Origin: Streptococcus pneumoniae
GTDB lineage: Bacteria > Bacillota > Bacilli > Lactobacillales > Streptococcaceae
DNA length: 64,000 nucleotides
Direction: 5' to 3'
Assembly: GCF_001113365.1 (NCBI RefSeq)
Contig: NZ_CKYA01000006.1
Location: forward strand, 62,001 to 126,000
Part shown: positions 13,581 through 21,166 of the stretch, piece by piece
Numbering within the stretch: the stretch's first letter is position 1
Layout: the number at the start of each line of letters is the position of its first letter
Notes under the pieces: model-generated
The model's database searches: none
What the model saw: the letters and a program-made list of their open reading frames with translations, nothing else
Told to the model about the DNA's origin: nothing
Made by a program: the position numbers and the translations under genes

Positions 13581-13622
13581 ACCATGTAACTAGTCGGATT
13601 GGCGTTTGAGTAGTTACATGGT
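13581..13622 (+). other. Perfect 12-bp-arm hairpin after the RHH gene
   Basis: ACCATGTAACTA (13581-13592) and TAGTTACATGGT (13611-13622), loop 18. It is not followed by a T-run, so it is not a standard terminator. It abuts the right 15-bp terminal repeat. Confidence 0.6.
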
Positions 13623-13624
13623 GC

Positions 13625-13639
13625 CTCGCACCCATTCAT
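13625..13639 (-). repeat. Terminal inverted repeat of the RHH island, right (15 bp)
   Basis: CTCGCACCCATTCAT, exact reverse complement of 12954-12968. It is followed at once by another dyad (13641-13685). Confidence 0.7.
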
Positions 13640-13640
13640 A

Positions 13641-13685
13641 ATGAATAGGATACGCATATAGTATATCATGCGTACCCTTATTCAT
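13641..13685. promoter_or_regulatory. Long imperfect dyad upstream of 13731
   Basis: ATGAATAGGATACGCAT (13641-13657) faces ATGCGTACCCTTATTCAT (13668-13685), one bulge and one mismatch, with an AT-rich centre. GGGTACGC recurs at about 13704. It may be an operator or an RNA fold in the leader of the next genes. Confidence 0.5.
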
Positions 13686-13730
13686 GCAACAGTTTTATAG
13701 AAAGGGTACGCTTTTTGTGTACAGAAAATC

Positions 13731-13964
13731 ATGGAAAATCAAGATTTTATCAACGAATTACATATGGCCTTTAGATCAGAAGCAAGGACTGAGGAGTTAG
13801 AAAAGTGGGACGCACTTCTAGCTGCAATCATCAGAAAACATTTTCCAGAGGAACAGGCGAGAGTATTCTTTGATGTTCAGGCAACTTTTATGGCAGTTTT
13901 TGCCAATGATCTAATTAATTTTATTATTAACTATTTTACAGAAGAAGAGGAAACAAATGAATAA
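13731..13964 (+). CDS. Phage protein of unknown function, 77 aa
   Basis: MENQDFINELHMAFRSEART then a helical acidic chain (FFDVQATFMAVFANDLINFI). The start has only a weak Shine-Dalgarno. It overlaps the next gene by 8 bp, so the pair is probably coupled. No family recognised. Confidence 0.55.
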   Translation: MENQDFINELHMAFRSEARTEELEKWDALLAAIIRKHFPEEQARVFFDVQATFMAVFANDLINFIINYFTEEEETNE

Positions 13965-14190
13965 CGTAATTCTGCTGAATAATCAGCAAGAAGTAATTAA
14001 CGAAGAACCTTGGACTTATAAACAGTTCAAAGATTGGGTAGATAATCAAGTTGACTTTGCAGAAGCTATGAGTTTACCTGCTAATAAAAAAGTGCTTGAT
14101 ATTATGATGGAAAAAAATGCAGAGGCTTGGGCGGAAATTGCAGATATGCTTGATAACCGCGAGTTGATTTATAAGATGAAGAAAGGATAA
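13957..14190 (+). CDS. Phage protein of unknown function, 77 aa
   Basis: MNNVILLNNQQEVINEEPWT then YKQFKDWVDNQVDFAEAMSL. Acidic and helical. It is preceded by GAAGAGGAAAC and 5 bp from the antirepressor gene. Family unknown. Confidence 0.55.
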   Translation: MNNVILLNNQQEVINEEPWTYKQFKDWVDNQVDFAEAMSLPANKKVLDIMMEKNAEAWAEIADMLDNRELIYKMKKG

Positions 14191-14195
14191 AGGAA

Positions 14196-14981
14196 ATGGA
14201 ATTACAAATTTTTAAAAATGAACAGTTCGGTCAAGTTCGTATGGTAGAGATTGAGGGTCAACCTTGGCTAGTCGGGAAAGATGTTGCGGATATTCTTGGA
14301 TATGTAAATTCAAGAGATGCTCTGGCAAAACACGTTGATGAAGATGATAAGCTGACGTCGCAAATCGCGACGGCAGGTCAGATGAGAAATCAGACAGTCA
14401 TCAACGAATCTGGTCTTTACTCGCTCATCCTATCCAGTAAGCTCCCACAGGCTAAGGAGTTTAAACGCTGGGTGACTAGTGAAGTGTTACCGTCTATCCG
14501 CAAGCATGGAATGTATGCGACAGACCAGCTACTTAACGATCCAGACCTAGCTATTGCAGCTTTTCAAGCTCTGAAAGCAGAACGAACAAAAAATAAGGAA
14601 CTTGAAGTGCAGAATAGTAAATTGCAATCCGAACTAGACGAAATGAAACCAAAAGCAGACTATGTAGATGTAATGTTGGCTAACAAGGGTTTAATTTCTA
14701 CAACTGCTATTGCTAAGAACTATGGAGAAAGTGCTAAAAAATTCAATTTGCGACTGAAAGACCTAGGTATTATATTTAAGCAAGGGAAGGTGTGGCTTCC
14801 TTATGCTAAATATCATACTAAAGGCTATGTGCATATTGAACCGCATCCTATTACACATAAAAATGGTATACCAGATGTCTCTTTGCATACGAAATGGACA
14901 GTGAAAGGGCACTTCTTCTTGTATGAAATTTTAAAAGACAATGGCATTCTGCCGTTAATTGAACGTGAAGATGTAGCTTAG
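14196..14981 (+). CDS. Phage antirepressor, BRO-N plus KilAC/ANT domains
   Basis: 261 residues. BRO-N at about 1-110 (WLVGKDVADILGYVNSRDAL, NESGLYSLILSSKLPQAKEF), a coiled-coil linker (TKNKELEVQNSKLQSELDEM), and an ANT/KilAC-type C-terminal domain from about 155 (GLISTTAIAKNYGESAKKFN). Such proteins counteract phage repressors and favour lytic growth. Here it is far from the repressor, after the RHH island and just before the late regulator. That placement would fit a later switch or a role against other repressors. Confidence 0.88.
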   Translation: MELQIFKNEQFGQVRMVEIEGQPWLVGKDVADILGYVNSRDALAKHVDEDDKLTSQIATAGQMRNQTVINESGLYSLILSSKLPQAKEFKRWVTSEVLPSIRKHGMYATDQLLNDPDLAIAAFQALKAERTKNKELEVQNSKLQSELDEMKPKADYVDVMLANKGLISTTAIAKNYGESAKKFNLRLKDLGIIFKQGKVWLPYAKYHTKGYVHIEPHPITHKNGIPDVSLHTKWTVKGHFFLYEILKDNGILPLIEREDVA

Positions 14982-15008
14982 GTAGAACAAAAGCCCAATC
15001 CATAAGGA

Positions 15009-15362
15009 CTAGGCTTCGAAGATGAAATTGTAGAGTTGGACAACCTTCTGAAAACTGGTTGTATCCATGGTTGTGATTTTTTGAGCCTTGCGCTCTCTAA
15101 AGTCAAAAGTATAGAGTTGGAGTGGATTGACAGAGCCATCTACATTATTGGAACGCACAGGAACGAGCAGGCCTTGTTCTTCTAGTCTGTTTTGACCGTG
15201 TGTAATAGGGCATACAGCCACAAATCCCGTCCGCTCCGAATATTCTCTACGCGAGACGACAATAGCAGGACGGCGTTTCTGAATCTCACGTCCAACAGAC
15301 GGGTCAAAGTCAATCCAGATGATGTCCTGTTTTTCTGGGATGTAATCATATTTCGCTGTCAA
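15009..15362 (-). CDS. MazF/PemK-family endoribonuclease toxin
   Basis: 117 residues with the PemK/MazF fold pattern: DIIWIDFDPSVGREIQKRRP, then AIVVSRREYSERTGFVAVCP and the basic beta-core. These toxins cleave mRNA at short sequences and are neutralised by the antitoxin encoded just upstream. The gene overlaps the antitoxin gene by 17 bp and points against the surrounding plus-strand operons, as stand-alone morons do. It could stabilise the prophage or act in phage defence. Confidence 0.88.
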   Translation of the reverse strand: MTAKYDYIPEKQDIIWIDFDPSVGREIQKRRPAIVVSRREYSERTGFVAVCPITHGQNRLEEQGLLVPVRSNNVDGSVNPLQLYTFDFRERKAQKITTMDTTSFQKVVQLYNFIFEA

Positions 15363-15561
15363 GGAATTTCACCCCCTCGAAGTCATCTTCCATACGTAGG
15401 TCTGCATCGCCACTAAATGGGTCTGGAATTTTTGGAGCAAGGACAATGACATTATCCACCCCCTTGTAGACAAACATCTCCTGCCCCTCTGGAACGTTGA
15501 GTGTTTTTGGGATGGTCACAGTGACAGAGTTCCCAACCTTACGAGTTTTAACAGTATTCAT
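15346..15561 (-). CDS. MazE/AbrB-type antitoxin, 71 aa
   Basis: The N-terminal SpoVT-AbrB swapped-hairpin motif (TVKTRKVGNSVTVTIPKTLN) binds DNA. The acidic C-terminus (FSGDADLRMEDDFEGVKFLD) is expected to wrap and inhibit the toxin. ATG 15561 follows AAAGGAG; longer upstream reading is ignored. The operator dyad lies 18 bp upstream of ATG, so autorepression is likely. Confidence 0.85.
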   Translation of the reverse strand: MNTVKTRKVGNSVTVTIPKTLNVPEGQEMFVYKGVDNVIVLAPKIPDPFSGDADLRMEDDFEGVKFLDSEI

Positions 15562-15578
15562 TTGTTTCTCCTTTATTT

Positions 15579-15618
15579 TGTATACATACAGTATACACCT
15601 AAAAAGGGAGTAAGGCAA
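15579..15618 (-). promoter_or_regulatory. Promoter and dyad operator of the toxin-antitoxin pair
   Basis: The minus strand carries TTGCCT (15613-15618), 17 bp, TATACT (15590-15595). The dyad TGTATAC / GTATACA (15579-15585, 15591-15597) covers the -10, suited to AbrB-type autorepression. Confidence 0.75.
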
Positions 15619-15690
15619 GAAAAAAGCCAGCACAGCTGACTTCTCGTGTTATAGTTTCGCATAACTATTATATCATGAGGAGGAGTTCGT

Positions 15691-16119
15691 GTGCAAATAG
15701 AGTTATTGGATATCATCGATGAAAAGAAAACCAGAAAGGAAGCTATCAAAGTCCTAAAAAAATACAGTCGTCTGAGACGGATTGCTGGAGAAGAATACGC
15801 TCCGAAAATAACAATATCCTACTCACTTGAGCCAAGATCATCAAGTGGTCAGACAAGCAAGCAGGTAGAAAGCATGGTCTTGCGTAGAGTATCAGCTCAG
15901 CAGGATTTAGAACTAATCGCTAAAGCAATCAACAATCTTTCCGATATGGAATATACACGTATCCTAATCGAACGATATTGCAGGAAAAAGAGGAGGGAAG
16001 ACTACAGCATCTACTCAGAACTAGGCTACTCATCCAGTGAGTATTATCGGATATTGAACAAAGCTCTATTAGAGTTTGCGGAGTCCTATCAAGCCAGCAA
16101 CCTTTTGGTCTACAAGTGA
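15691..16119 (+). CDS. ArpU-family late transcription regulator
   Basis: 142 residues. Basic N-terminal segment (RKEAIKVLKKYSRLRRIAGE), middle linker (SLEPRSSSGQTSKQVESMVL) and a sigma-like HTH C-terminus (IYSELGYSSSEYYRILNKAL). This is the plan of ArpU/RinA-like activators that switch on phage packaging and lysis genes. GTG 15691 follows GAGGAGG. An array of 11-bp repeats and the late promoter begin within 5 bp of its stop. The phi2 homologue at 57410 has the same layout. Confidence 0.85.
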   Translation: MQIELLDIIDEKKTRKEAIKVLKKYSRLRRIAGEEYAPKITISYSLEPRSSSGQTSKQVESMVLRRVSAQQDLELIAKAINNLSDMEYTRILIERYCRKKRREDYSIYSELGYSSSEYYRILNKALLEFAESYQASNLLVYK

Positions 16120-16120
16120 T

Positions 16121-16189
16121 TTCTGGGAAAATCTTGGGAAAAATCTGGGAAAACCTTGGGAGAATTGGAACGGAAAAACGTGCTAAAAT
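16121..16189 (+). promoter_or_regulatory. phi1 late promoter with four 11-bp-phased activator repeats
   Basis: TGGGAAAA-type units begin at 16124, 16135, 16146 and 16157, exactly 11 bp apart (consensus TCTTGGGAAAA). They are followed 27-28 bp later by an extended -10, TGC-TAAAAT (16181-16189), with no good -35. Helically phased sites in place of a -35 are typical of activator-dependent promoters; the gene upstream encodes the presumed activator. Confidence 0.75.
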
Positions 16190-16258
16190 AGTATTATCCA
16201 ATGATTGGCAACGAACAGTCATGAGGACTCCTAAAAATATAGAGGTTTCGGCCTCTTA

Positions 16259-16359
16259 GACAGTAAGGATAGGTTAGCAGGTTGTTTGGGTCTCCTTGAA
16301 ACTTTTACCAAACGTGCGTTTTACTGCTAGACCAGCTGGTTCAATTCCAGCTACTGTCA
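16259..16359 (+). ncRNA. tRNA-like structured leader RNA A
   Basis: A 7-bp acceptor-like stem (GACAGTA 16259-16265 with TACTGTC 16352-16358) abuts a canonical T-arm (GCTGG TTCAATT CCAGC, 16335-16351) exactly as in tRNA. Inside, TAGCAG pairs with CTGCTA and encloses a GTTTGG / CCAAAC hairpin. There is no normal D-arm or 7-nt anticodon loop, so it is not a standard tRNA. It lies in the late mRNA leader. Confidence 0.45.
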
Positions 16360-16367
16360 TATTCAAT

Positions 16368-16388
16368 GCCGCGACTAGTGGCTTTTTT
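16368..16388 (+). terminator. Promoter-proximal terminator before terS
   Basis: GCCGC, loop, GTGGC (16368-16382), then TTTTTT. It lies about 190 nt after the predicted late start and before the first late gene, so late genes need readthrough or antitermination. Confidence 0.6.
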
Positions 16389-16408
16389 GATTATTTGAAA
16401 AGGTGGTG

Positions 16409-16903
16409 ATGGACATTGGGTTAAATCAAAGACAAAAGATGTTTGCGAGCGAGTATTTGAGGACTGGAAATGTCTATCAATCCGCAATATTCGCAGGTTA
16501 TAGTGAAGCGTATGCTAAGACAACCGCTAGTAAATTGCTAGAAAATGCAAGCGTTAAAACGTTTATACAAACCGAAACTGAAAAGATGCATGATGAAAAT
16601 ATTTTGAGTGCTAAAGAGGCTCTTTCAATTCTCTCAGACATCGCAAGAGGCCAGCGACTTGAGGAAGTTTTGATAATGAACCCTGTCACTGGTGAGGTGG
16701 ATAGAGTTACGAAAAAGGCAGATAATAACACAGTTATTAAAGCGATAGCTGAGATATTGAAGCGTTATCCGACTGCTAAACAAGCTGAGAAACTAGAACT
16801 TGAAATCGAAAAACTTAAATCACAAATCGGTGTGGATAATGAGCAAGACGATAAATTGATAGAGTTTGCTAAGGCTTTGAGAGGTGCTTTTGACGACAAA
16901 TAA
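16409..16903 (+). CDS. terS: Terminase small subunit
   Basis: The N-terminal HTH (LNQRQKMFASEYLRTGNVYQ, SAIFAGYSEAYAKTTASKLL) is the Terminase_2 pattern, followed by a helical oligomerisation part and an acidic end. It recognises the packaging site on phage DNA and recruits the large subunit. ATG 16409 follows AAAAGGTGG; in-frame GTGs at 16403 and 16406 are less likely. It overlaps terL by 20 bp. Confidence 0.88.
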   Translation: MDIGLNQRQKMFASEYLRTGNVYQSAIFAGYSEAYAKTTASKLLENASVKTFIQTETEKMHDENILSAKEALSILSDIARGQRLEEVLIMNPVTGEVDRVTKKADNNTVIKAIAEILKRYPTAKQAEKLELEIEKLKSQIGVDNEQDDKLIEFAKALRGAFDDK

Positions 16904-18107
16904 ATTTACGAAACGACAAGAAGAAGTACTTACACGAGTATTGAATGATGATTTTTTTATCTGTGGTCTCCATGGTGCAAAACGTTCAGGTAAAACTGTT
17001 CTAAACAATATGGTCTTCATGAATGAGATTGCACGAGTGAGAGAAACAGCGGATAGATTAAACATAGATGAGCCAATGTATATACTAGCTGGAACATCTT
17101 CAACATCGATACAAAACAATATCATTCAGGAACTGTATAACATGTTTGATATTGAACCTAAATACGATAAGCACGGAGCTTTTACCCTTTGCGGTGTCAA
17201 GGTAGTTCAAGTCTACACTAGTTCTATATCTGGTTTAAAGCGCGCCCGTGGCTTTACTGCTTTTGGAGCTTATGTAAACGAGGCATCTCTTGCTAACGAA
17301 CAAGTATTTAAAGAAATCATCTCACGTTGCTCAGGAGAAGGCGCAAGGATTGTTTGGGACAGTAACCCAGACATCCCAACTCACTGGCTTAGACGGGATT
17401 ATATCAACTCAGGCGACGATATGATTATAGACTTTCATTTCAAGCTAGATGATAATACATTCATGTCTGATAGATACCGTGAGAATATCAAAAATGCTAC
17501 GCCAGCTGGTGTCTTTTATGATAGAGACATCCTTGGTTTGTGGGTAACTGGCGAAGGTGTGGTCTATCGTGATTTTAGTGAGAATATGTTTGTGGATAAC
17601 GTACCTGACGATATCACTAAAGTCTACGCCGGCGTTGACTGGGGGTATGAACACTTTGGCTCTATTGTTGTTATTGGAGAAACGCCTGACGGTTCGGTTT
17701 ATCTGTTAGAGGAACACGCTCATCAGTACAAAGAGATAGACTTTTGGGTAGACCTCGCTAAGAATATCAAGAAACGATACGGGAATATTACGTTCTGGGC
17801 AGATAGCGCACGACCTGAACACGTTGCAAGATTCCAAAGAGAGCAATTAAGAACATTCAACGCTAATAAAGCGGTATTGTCTGGTATTGAAGAAGTAGCC
17901 AAACTGATGAAAGCTGGGCGCTTTTTTGTTGTGTCAAACAAGGTCAGCAAGTTCAAAGATGAGGTCTATCAATACATTTGGAACGAAAAGACGGGCGAGC
18001 CAGTGAAAGAGAATGATGACGTGCTGGATGCGGTGCGTTATACGATTTACTCGCAACATTCACAACCAAAAGCAACCGTCCGCAGACGTTCTGATTATGG
18101 TCTATAG
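16884..18107 (+). CDS. terL: Terminase large subunit (PBSX type)
   Basis: 407 residues. ATPase with Walker A GAKRSGKT (31-38) and Walker B-like GAYVNEAS (about 128-135). RNase H-like nuclease with acidic residues at D252 (GVDWGYE), D307 (FWADSARPEH) and the DDVLDAVRY cluster near the end. It cuts concatemeric DNA and drives it into the prohead. The start is GTG or TTG inside the terS end; I use the upstream GTG. Confidence 0.92.
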   Translation: MLLTTNKFTKRQEEVLTRVLNDDFFICGLHGAKRSGKTVLNNMVFMNEIARVRETADRLNIDEPMYILAGTSSTSIQNNIIQELYNMFDIEPKYDKHGAFTLCGVKVVQVYTSSISGLKRARGFTAFGAYVNEASLANEQVFKEIISRCSGEGARIVWDSNPDIPTHWLRRDYINSGDDMIIDFHFKLDDNTFMSDRYRENIKNATPAGVFYDRDILGLWVTGEGVVYRDFSENMFVDNVPDDITKVYAGVDWGYEHFGSIVVIGETPDGSVYLLEEHAHQYKEIDFWVDLAKNIKKRYGNITFWADSARPEHVARFQREQLRTFNANKAVLSGIEEVAKLMKAGRFFVVSNKVSKFKDEVYQYIWNEKTGEPVKENDDVLDAVRYTIYSQHSQPKATVRRRSDYGL

Positions 18108-18118
18108 AGAGGAAAGAC

Positions 18119-19588
18119 ATGTACCAATATTTAACCTATCCACGAGATGGATATGATGAGGGTTCTTTGAAGAAAGACCTGATTTACAGATTGATAACGA
18201 AGCATAGCACTGAAGGCTCACGTTTGAAGAAGCTTAAAAGTTACTACTTGGGTGAGCATGCTATCTTAGAACACACGAGACGCAACGTGAACGCACCGAA
18301 TTACAAGACGGTAGCTAATCATGCCAAGGATATTGCAGACACGGCTACGGGCTATTTTATGGGCAATCCTATCAAGTACAATAACACTGCTGAAGGTGAT
18401 ATTGATGAGCTGCTTACAGCTTTTGATGGCGCTGAGATTGACCAAGTAGATGCGCAGAATGCTTTGAACATGGCTATCTATGGTCGTGCTTATGAATACA
18501 TCTATGCTAAAGAGGGATTGACTGAGTTGGACTCAACTAGTATCGATCCAGAAAATACCTTTATGGTTTACGATGATAGCATTGAGCGGAAGCCTTTGTT
18601 TGCGGTCTATTACTATCAAGTCAAGGATGATACAAAAGACACGACTAAGTACCAGGCAGATGTCTTTACTGAGAATCTGCATTATCATATGGTGCTGAGA
18701 AGTACAGATTCAGGAACATCTCAGATTGAAGAGGCAACACCTCATAATCTTGGCCAAATACCAATTATCGAATATCGCAACAACCACTTTGCGATTGGCG
18801 ACTACGAGCAACAAATTAGCTTGATAGACGCTTATAATTCCTTGATGGGGAATCGTGTCAATGATAAGGAACAGGCTGTAGAGTCTATCCTTGTCTTGTA
18901 TGGCACGCAGTTAGCAGACACTCCAGAAGACGCTAAGGTAGCAATGAAGATTCTTTCTGAAGAAGGTCTTTTGGAATTGCCGGGCGATAGTGCAAGGGCT
19001 GAGTTCTTGAAGAATACGCTGGACGAAAGTGCTACTGAAATCTTGCGTACAGCTCTTAAAGAGGACATCTACACATTTAGCCATGTGCCTAATTTGACTG
19101 ATGAGAATTTCGCAGGGAATACATCAGGCGTAGCCATGGAATTTAAGCTGATGGGCCTTGAGATGATTACTAAGACCAAGGAAGCGAACTATAAGCGAGG
19201 ATTGCGTCAGCGTATTGCGATTTTTGCTCATTACTTAGGTATGAAGCAGATTGCTTTAGAGTCTCATTCAATCGTTCCACAATTCAGTCGTGGTTTGCCT
19301 AAGAACTTGTTAGAAATCTCTCAGATCGTGAACAACCTTGAAGGTAAAGTGACGAATAGACAGCTTATTTCTCTCTTGCCGTTTGTGGAAGACCCTGATG
19401 CTGAGCTAGAAGCCTTGGAAGAAGAGAAAAAGAAGAACATGGAAGACATGCCGATGTTTAACCAAGACAACACGAAACCCGAAGACGAGGTAGAGGATGA
19501 AGAATCAGGAGTATTGGGCGAAGAGGAAAGCCAATCTGATTTACCAGCAGATGGACAAGGCCGAAAAGCAGGCAGATCAGTTCGATAA
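18119..19588 (+). CDS. Portal protein (SPP1 gp6-like)
   Basis: 489 residues with the portal pattern: LKKLKSYYLGEHAILEHTRR then AKDIADTATGYFMGNPIKYN, and GLPKNLLEISQIVNNLEGKV in the C-terminal half. It forms the dodecameric portal through which DNA enters and leaves. The acidic tail overlaps the MuF gene by 92 bp in another frame, as is common in this module. Confidence 0.92.
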   Translation: MYQYLTYPRDGYDEGSLKKDLIYRLITKHSTEGSRLKKLKSYYLGEHAILEHTRRNVNAPNYKTVANHAKDIADTATGYFMGNPIKYNNTAEGDIDELLTAFDGAEIDQVDAQNALNMAIYGRAYEYIYAKEGLTELDSTSIDPENTFMVYDDSIERKPLFAVYYYQVKDDTKDTTKYQADVFTENLHYHMVLRSTDSGTSQIEEATPHNLGQIPIIEYRNNHFAIGDYEQQISLIDAYNSLMGNRVNDKEQAVESILVLYGTQLADTPEDAKVAMKILSEEGLLELPGDSARAEFLKNTLDESATEILRTALKEDIYTFSHVPNLTDENFAGNTSGVAMEFKLMGLEMITKTKEANYKRGLRQRIAIFAHYLGMKQIALESHSIVPQFSRGLPKNLLEISQIVNNLEGKVTNRQLISLLPFVEDPDAELEALEEEKKKNMEDMPMFNQDNTKPEDEVEDEESGVLGEEESQSDLPADGQGRKAGRSVR

Positions 19589-20900
19589 GGTCTATCAGGA
19601 AGCCAAGACTTACTTGGATAAGGAAGTCAATAAGATTTTTGATAAGTTCCAACGTGATTATGGTCTAAGTCAGGTAGAAGCTAGACAAGTCTTGAAGAAC
19701 ATGAAAGACAAGAAAAATCTGAATGAACTTCGTAAAGTACTTGAAGCGAGACCGAATGACCCGAACATCCAAAGATTACTAGCTGACTTAGACAGCCCAG
19801 CTTATTCTTTCCGTATGAAGCGCCTAGAGCGTTTGAGCGACGATTTAGACCGTATGCGTGAATCTATCTATCATTCGGAGAAGACAGGCTCAGATGCCTT
19901 TTATAGCGACCTGATGAAGGATAGCTACTACAAGGCTACCTTTGACCTGCAACAGCAGACAGGACTTGCATACGGCTTTTCTGGGCTTCCTGAGAGCGAG
20001 ATTAAACATCTACAGTCTTTTAGTTGGGTAGGAGATGGAAGTACCTACTCAACAAACATCTGGAAGAATACGGGGAAGCTTACTTCTAGCATAAAAGATG
20101 AATTACTCATAAGCCTCATGACAGGCAGAGATACACGAGAAACTGCACAAGCAATTGCTGAGCGATTCAATGTAGGTCAGAACGATGCAAGGCGTTTGGT
20201 TCGGACAGAATCAGCCTTTTTTCACAACCAGATGGAACTACTCAGCTATGAAGAAGCAGACATAGAAAAGTACATCTTTGTGGCTGTCTTGGACAAGCGC
20301 ACATCACGCATTTGTCAGGAGCATGACAATCAGGTCTATGATAGGGATAAGGCTGTCCCTGGTGTCAATTGTCCGCCTATGCACCCTTGGTGTAGGTCTA
20401 CTACTGTCGGATACGATGAGGATGCAGACTATAGCAAGCTGAAGCGCAGAGCAAGGAATCCAGAAACAGGTAAGACCGAACTAGTACCTGCCGATATGAC
20501 TTATAAAGAGTGGTATAGCAAGTATGTCGATGAAAAAGGTAAGTCTGTAAAACGTAAAGCGTTTGATAAAACTATTAAAAATGGTACAATAGTAAGTGTA
20601 TCAGGGACTACAATTGGACACACTCCGCCTGGCAAAAGAGGTTTGCCTAATAGTGTAGTTCAGCATAATGCTACAAACGGAGATGTTCTTGGTAGAACTT
20701 ACTATGATGCTAGAGGTTTTAAAACGAAAGATGTTCATTTTACAAACCATAAGCAACCGGCACGTCATCCTTATGGAAAAATCGGAGAACATGCTCATGA
20801 TTTTGTATTTGATGATGAAAGTAAGTTCGTTAGTAGGAGTACTAGAGAATTAACAGACGATGAAAGAAAGGAGAATCAAGATATATTATGGCGATATTAG
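19497..20900 (+). CDS. MuF/SPP1 gp7-like minor head protein with toxin-like C-terminal domain
   Basis: 467 residues. A long helical N-terminus, then the MuF domain at about 215-310 (ARRLVRTESAFFHNQMELLS, DKRTSRICQEHDNQVYDRDK, PGVNCPPMHPWCRSTT). The last 120 residues are a separate domain with four spaced histidines (TNHKQPARHPYG, GEHAHDF) ending RKENQDILWRY. The phi2 MuF protein (60550) shares this end (DHKQPKYHPMG, AHKHIMEY, RKENKDIL). MuF proteins with C-terminal polymorphic-toxin domains and adjacent immunity genes are known in temperate phages. The overlapping small gene fits that plan. Toxic activity is inferred. Confidence 0.85.
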   Translation: MKNQEYWAKRKANLIYQQMDKAEKQADQFDKVYQEAKTYLDKEVNKIFDKFQRDYGLSQVEARQVLKNMKDKKNLNELRKVLEARPNDPNIQRLLADLDSPAYSFRMKRLERLSDDLDRMRESIYHSEKTGSDAFYSDLMKDSYYKATFDLQQQTGLAYGFSGLPESEIKHLQSFSWVGDGSTYSTNIWKNTGKLTSSIKDELLISLMTGRDTRETAQAIAERFNVGQNDARRLVRTESAFFHNQMELLSYEEADIEKYIFVAVLDKRTSRICQEHDNQVYDRDKAVPGVNCPPMHPWCRSTTVGYDEDADYSKLKRRARNPETGKTELVPADMTYKEWYSKYVDEKGKSVKRKAFDKTIKNGTIVSVSGTTIGHTPPGKRGLPNSVVQHNATNGDVLGRTYYDARGFKTKDVHFTNHKQPARHPYGKIGEHAHDFVFDDESKFVSRSTRELTDDERKENQDILWRY

Positions 20901-21115
20901 ATAATTTACAAGCGTTATATGATAATGGATGGGACGCTTCTTTTAATTATAATGGTCAAGTATGTGGAATTTTCCCTAATTCTATTTATGATATTGTTGT
21001 TATTATCGGGGACAATGAATATAGAGCATCTTCTTTTGACGATTTGATTTCTTTACAGATTGAAGGGAAAACTTTGCCGGAAATCATGAACGAAGTTGAA
21101 GTACAATATGGCTAA
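20888..21115 (+). CDS. Small acidic protein, candidate immunity protein of the MuF C-terminal domain
   Basis: 75 residues, acidic, ending FDDLISLQIEGKTLPEIMNE. The phi2 partner (61626) has the matching FDTIDEAMEAKVFDGKSLVD with IWDEV, although the rest is divergent. ATG lies inside the last codons of the MuF gene (13-bp overlap). Its Shine-Dalgarno GAAAGGAGAA is made by the codons for the conserved RKEN motif, ensuring co-production. A strong terminator follows at 21115. Immunity function is an inference from layout. Confidence 0.7.
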   Translation: MAILDNLQALYDNGWDASFNYNGQVCGIFPNSIYDIVVIIGDNEYRASSFDDLISLQIEGKTLPEIMNEVEVQYG

Positions 21116-21144
21116 AGCACCTAGAGAGATCTAAGTGCTTTTTT
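21115..21144 (+). terminator. Intrinsic terminator after the immunity-like gene
   Basis: AAGCAC / GTGCTT with inner TAGA / TCTA and a GAGA loop, then TTTTTT. A terminator occupies the same place in phi2 (61843). Confidence 0.7.
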
Positions 21145-21166
21145 CGTACCCAGAAAGGAGTGAGGA

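Noticed and set aside
16259..16359. A normal tRNA gene
   Set aside because: Acceptor and T-arm fit, but there is no D-arm or 7-nt anticodon loop and the inner part is too long; kept as a tRNA-like RNA.
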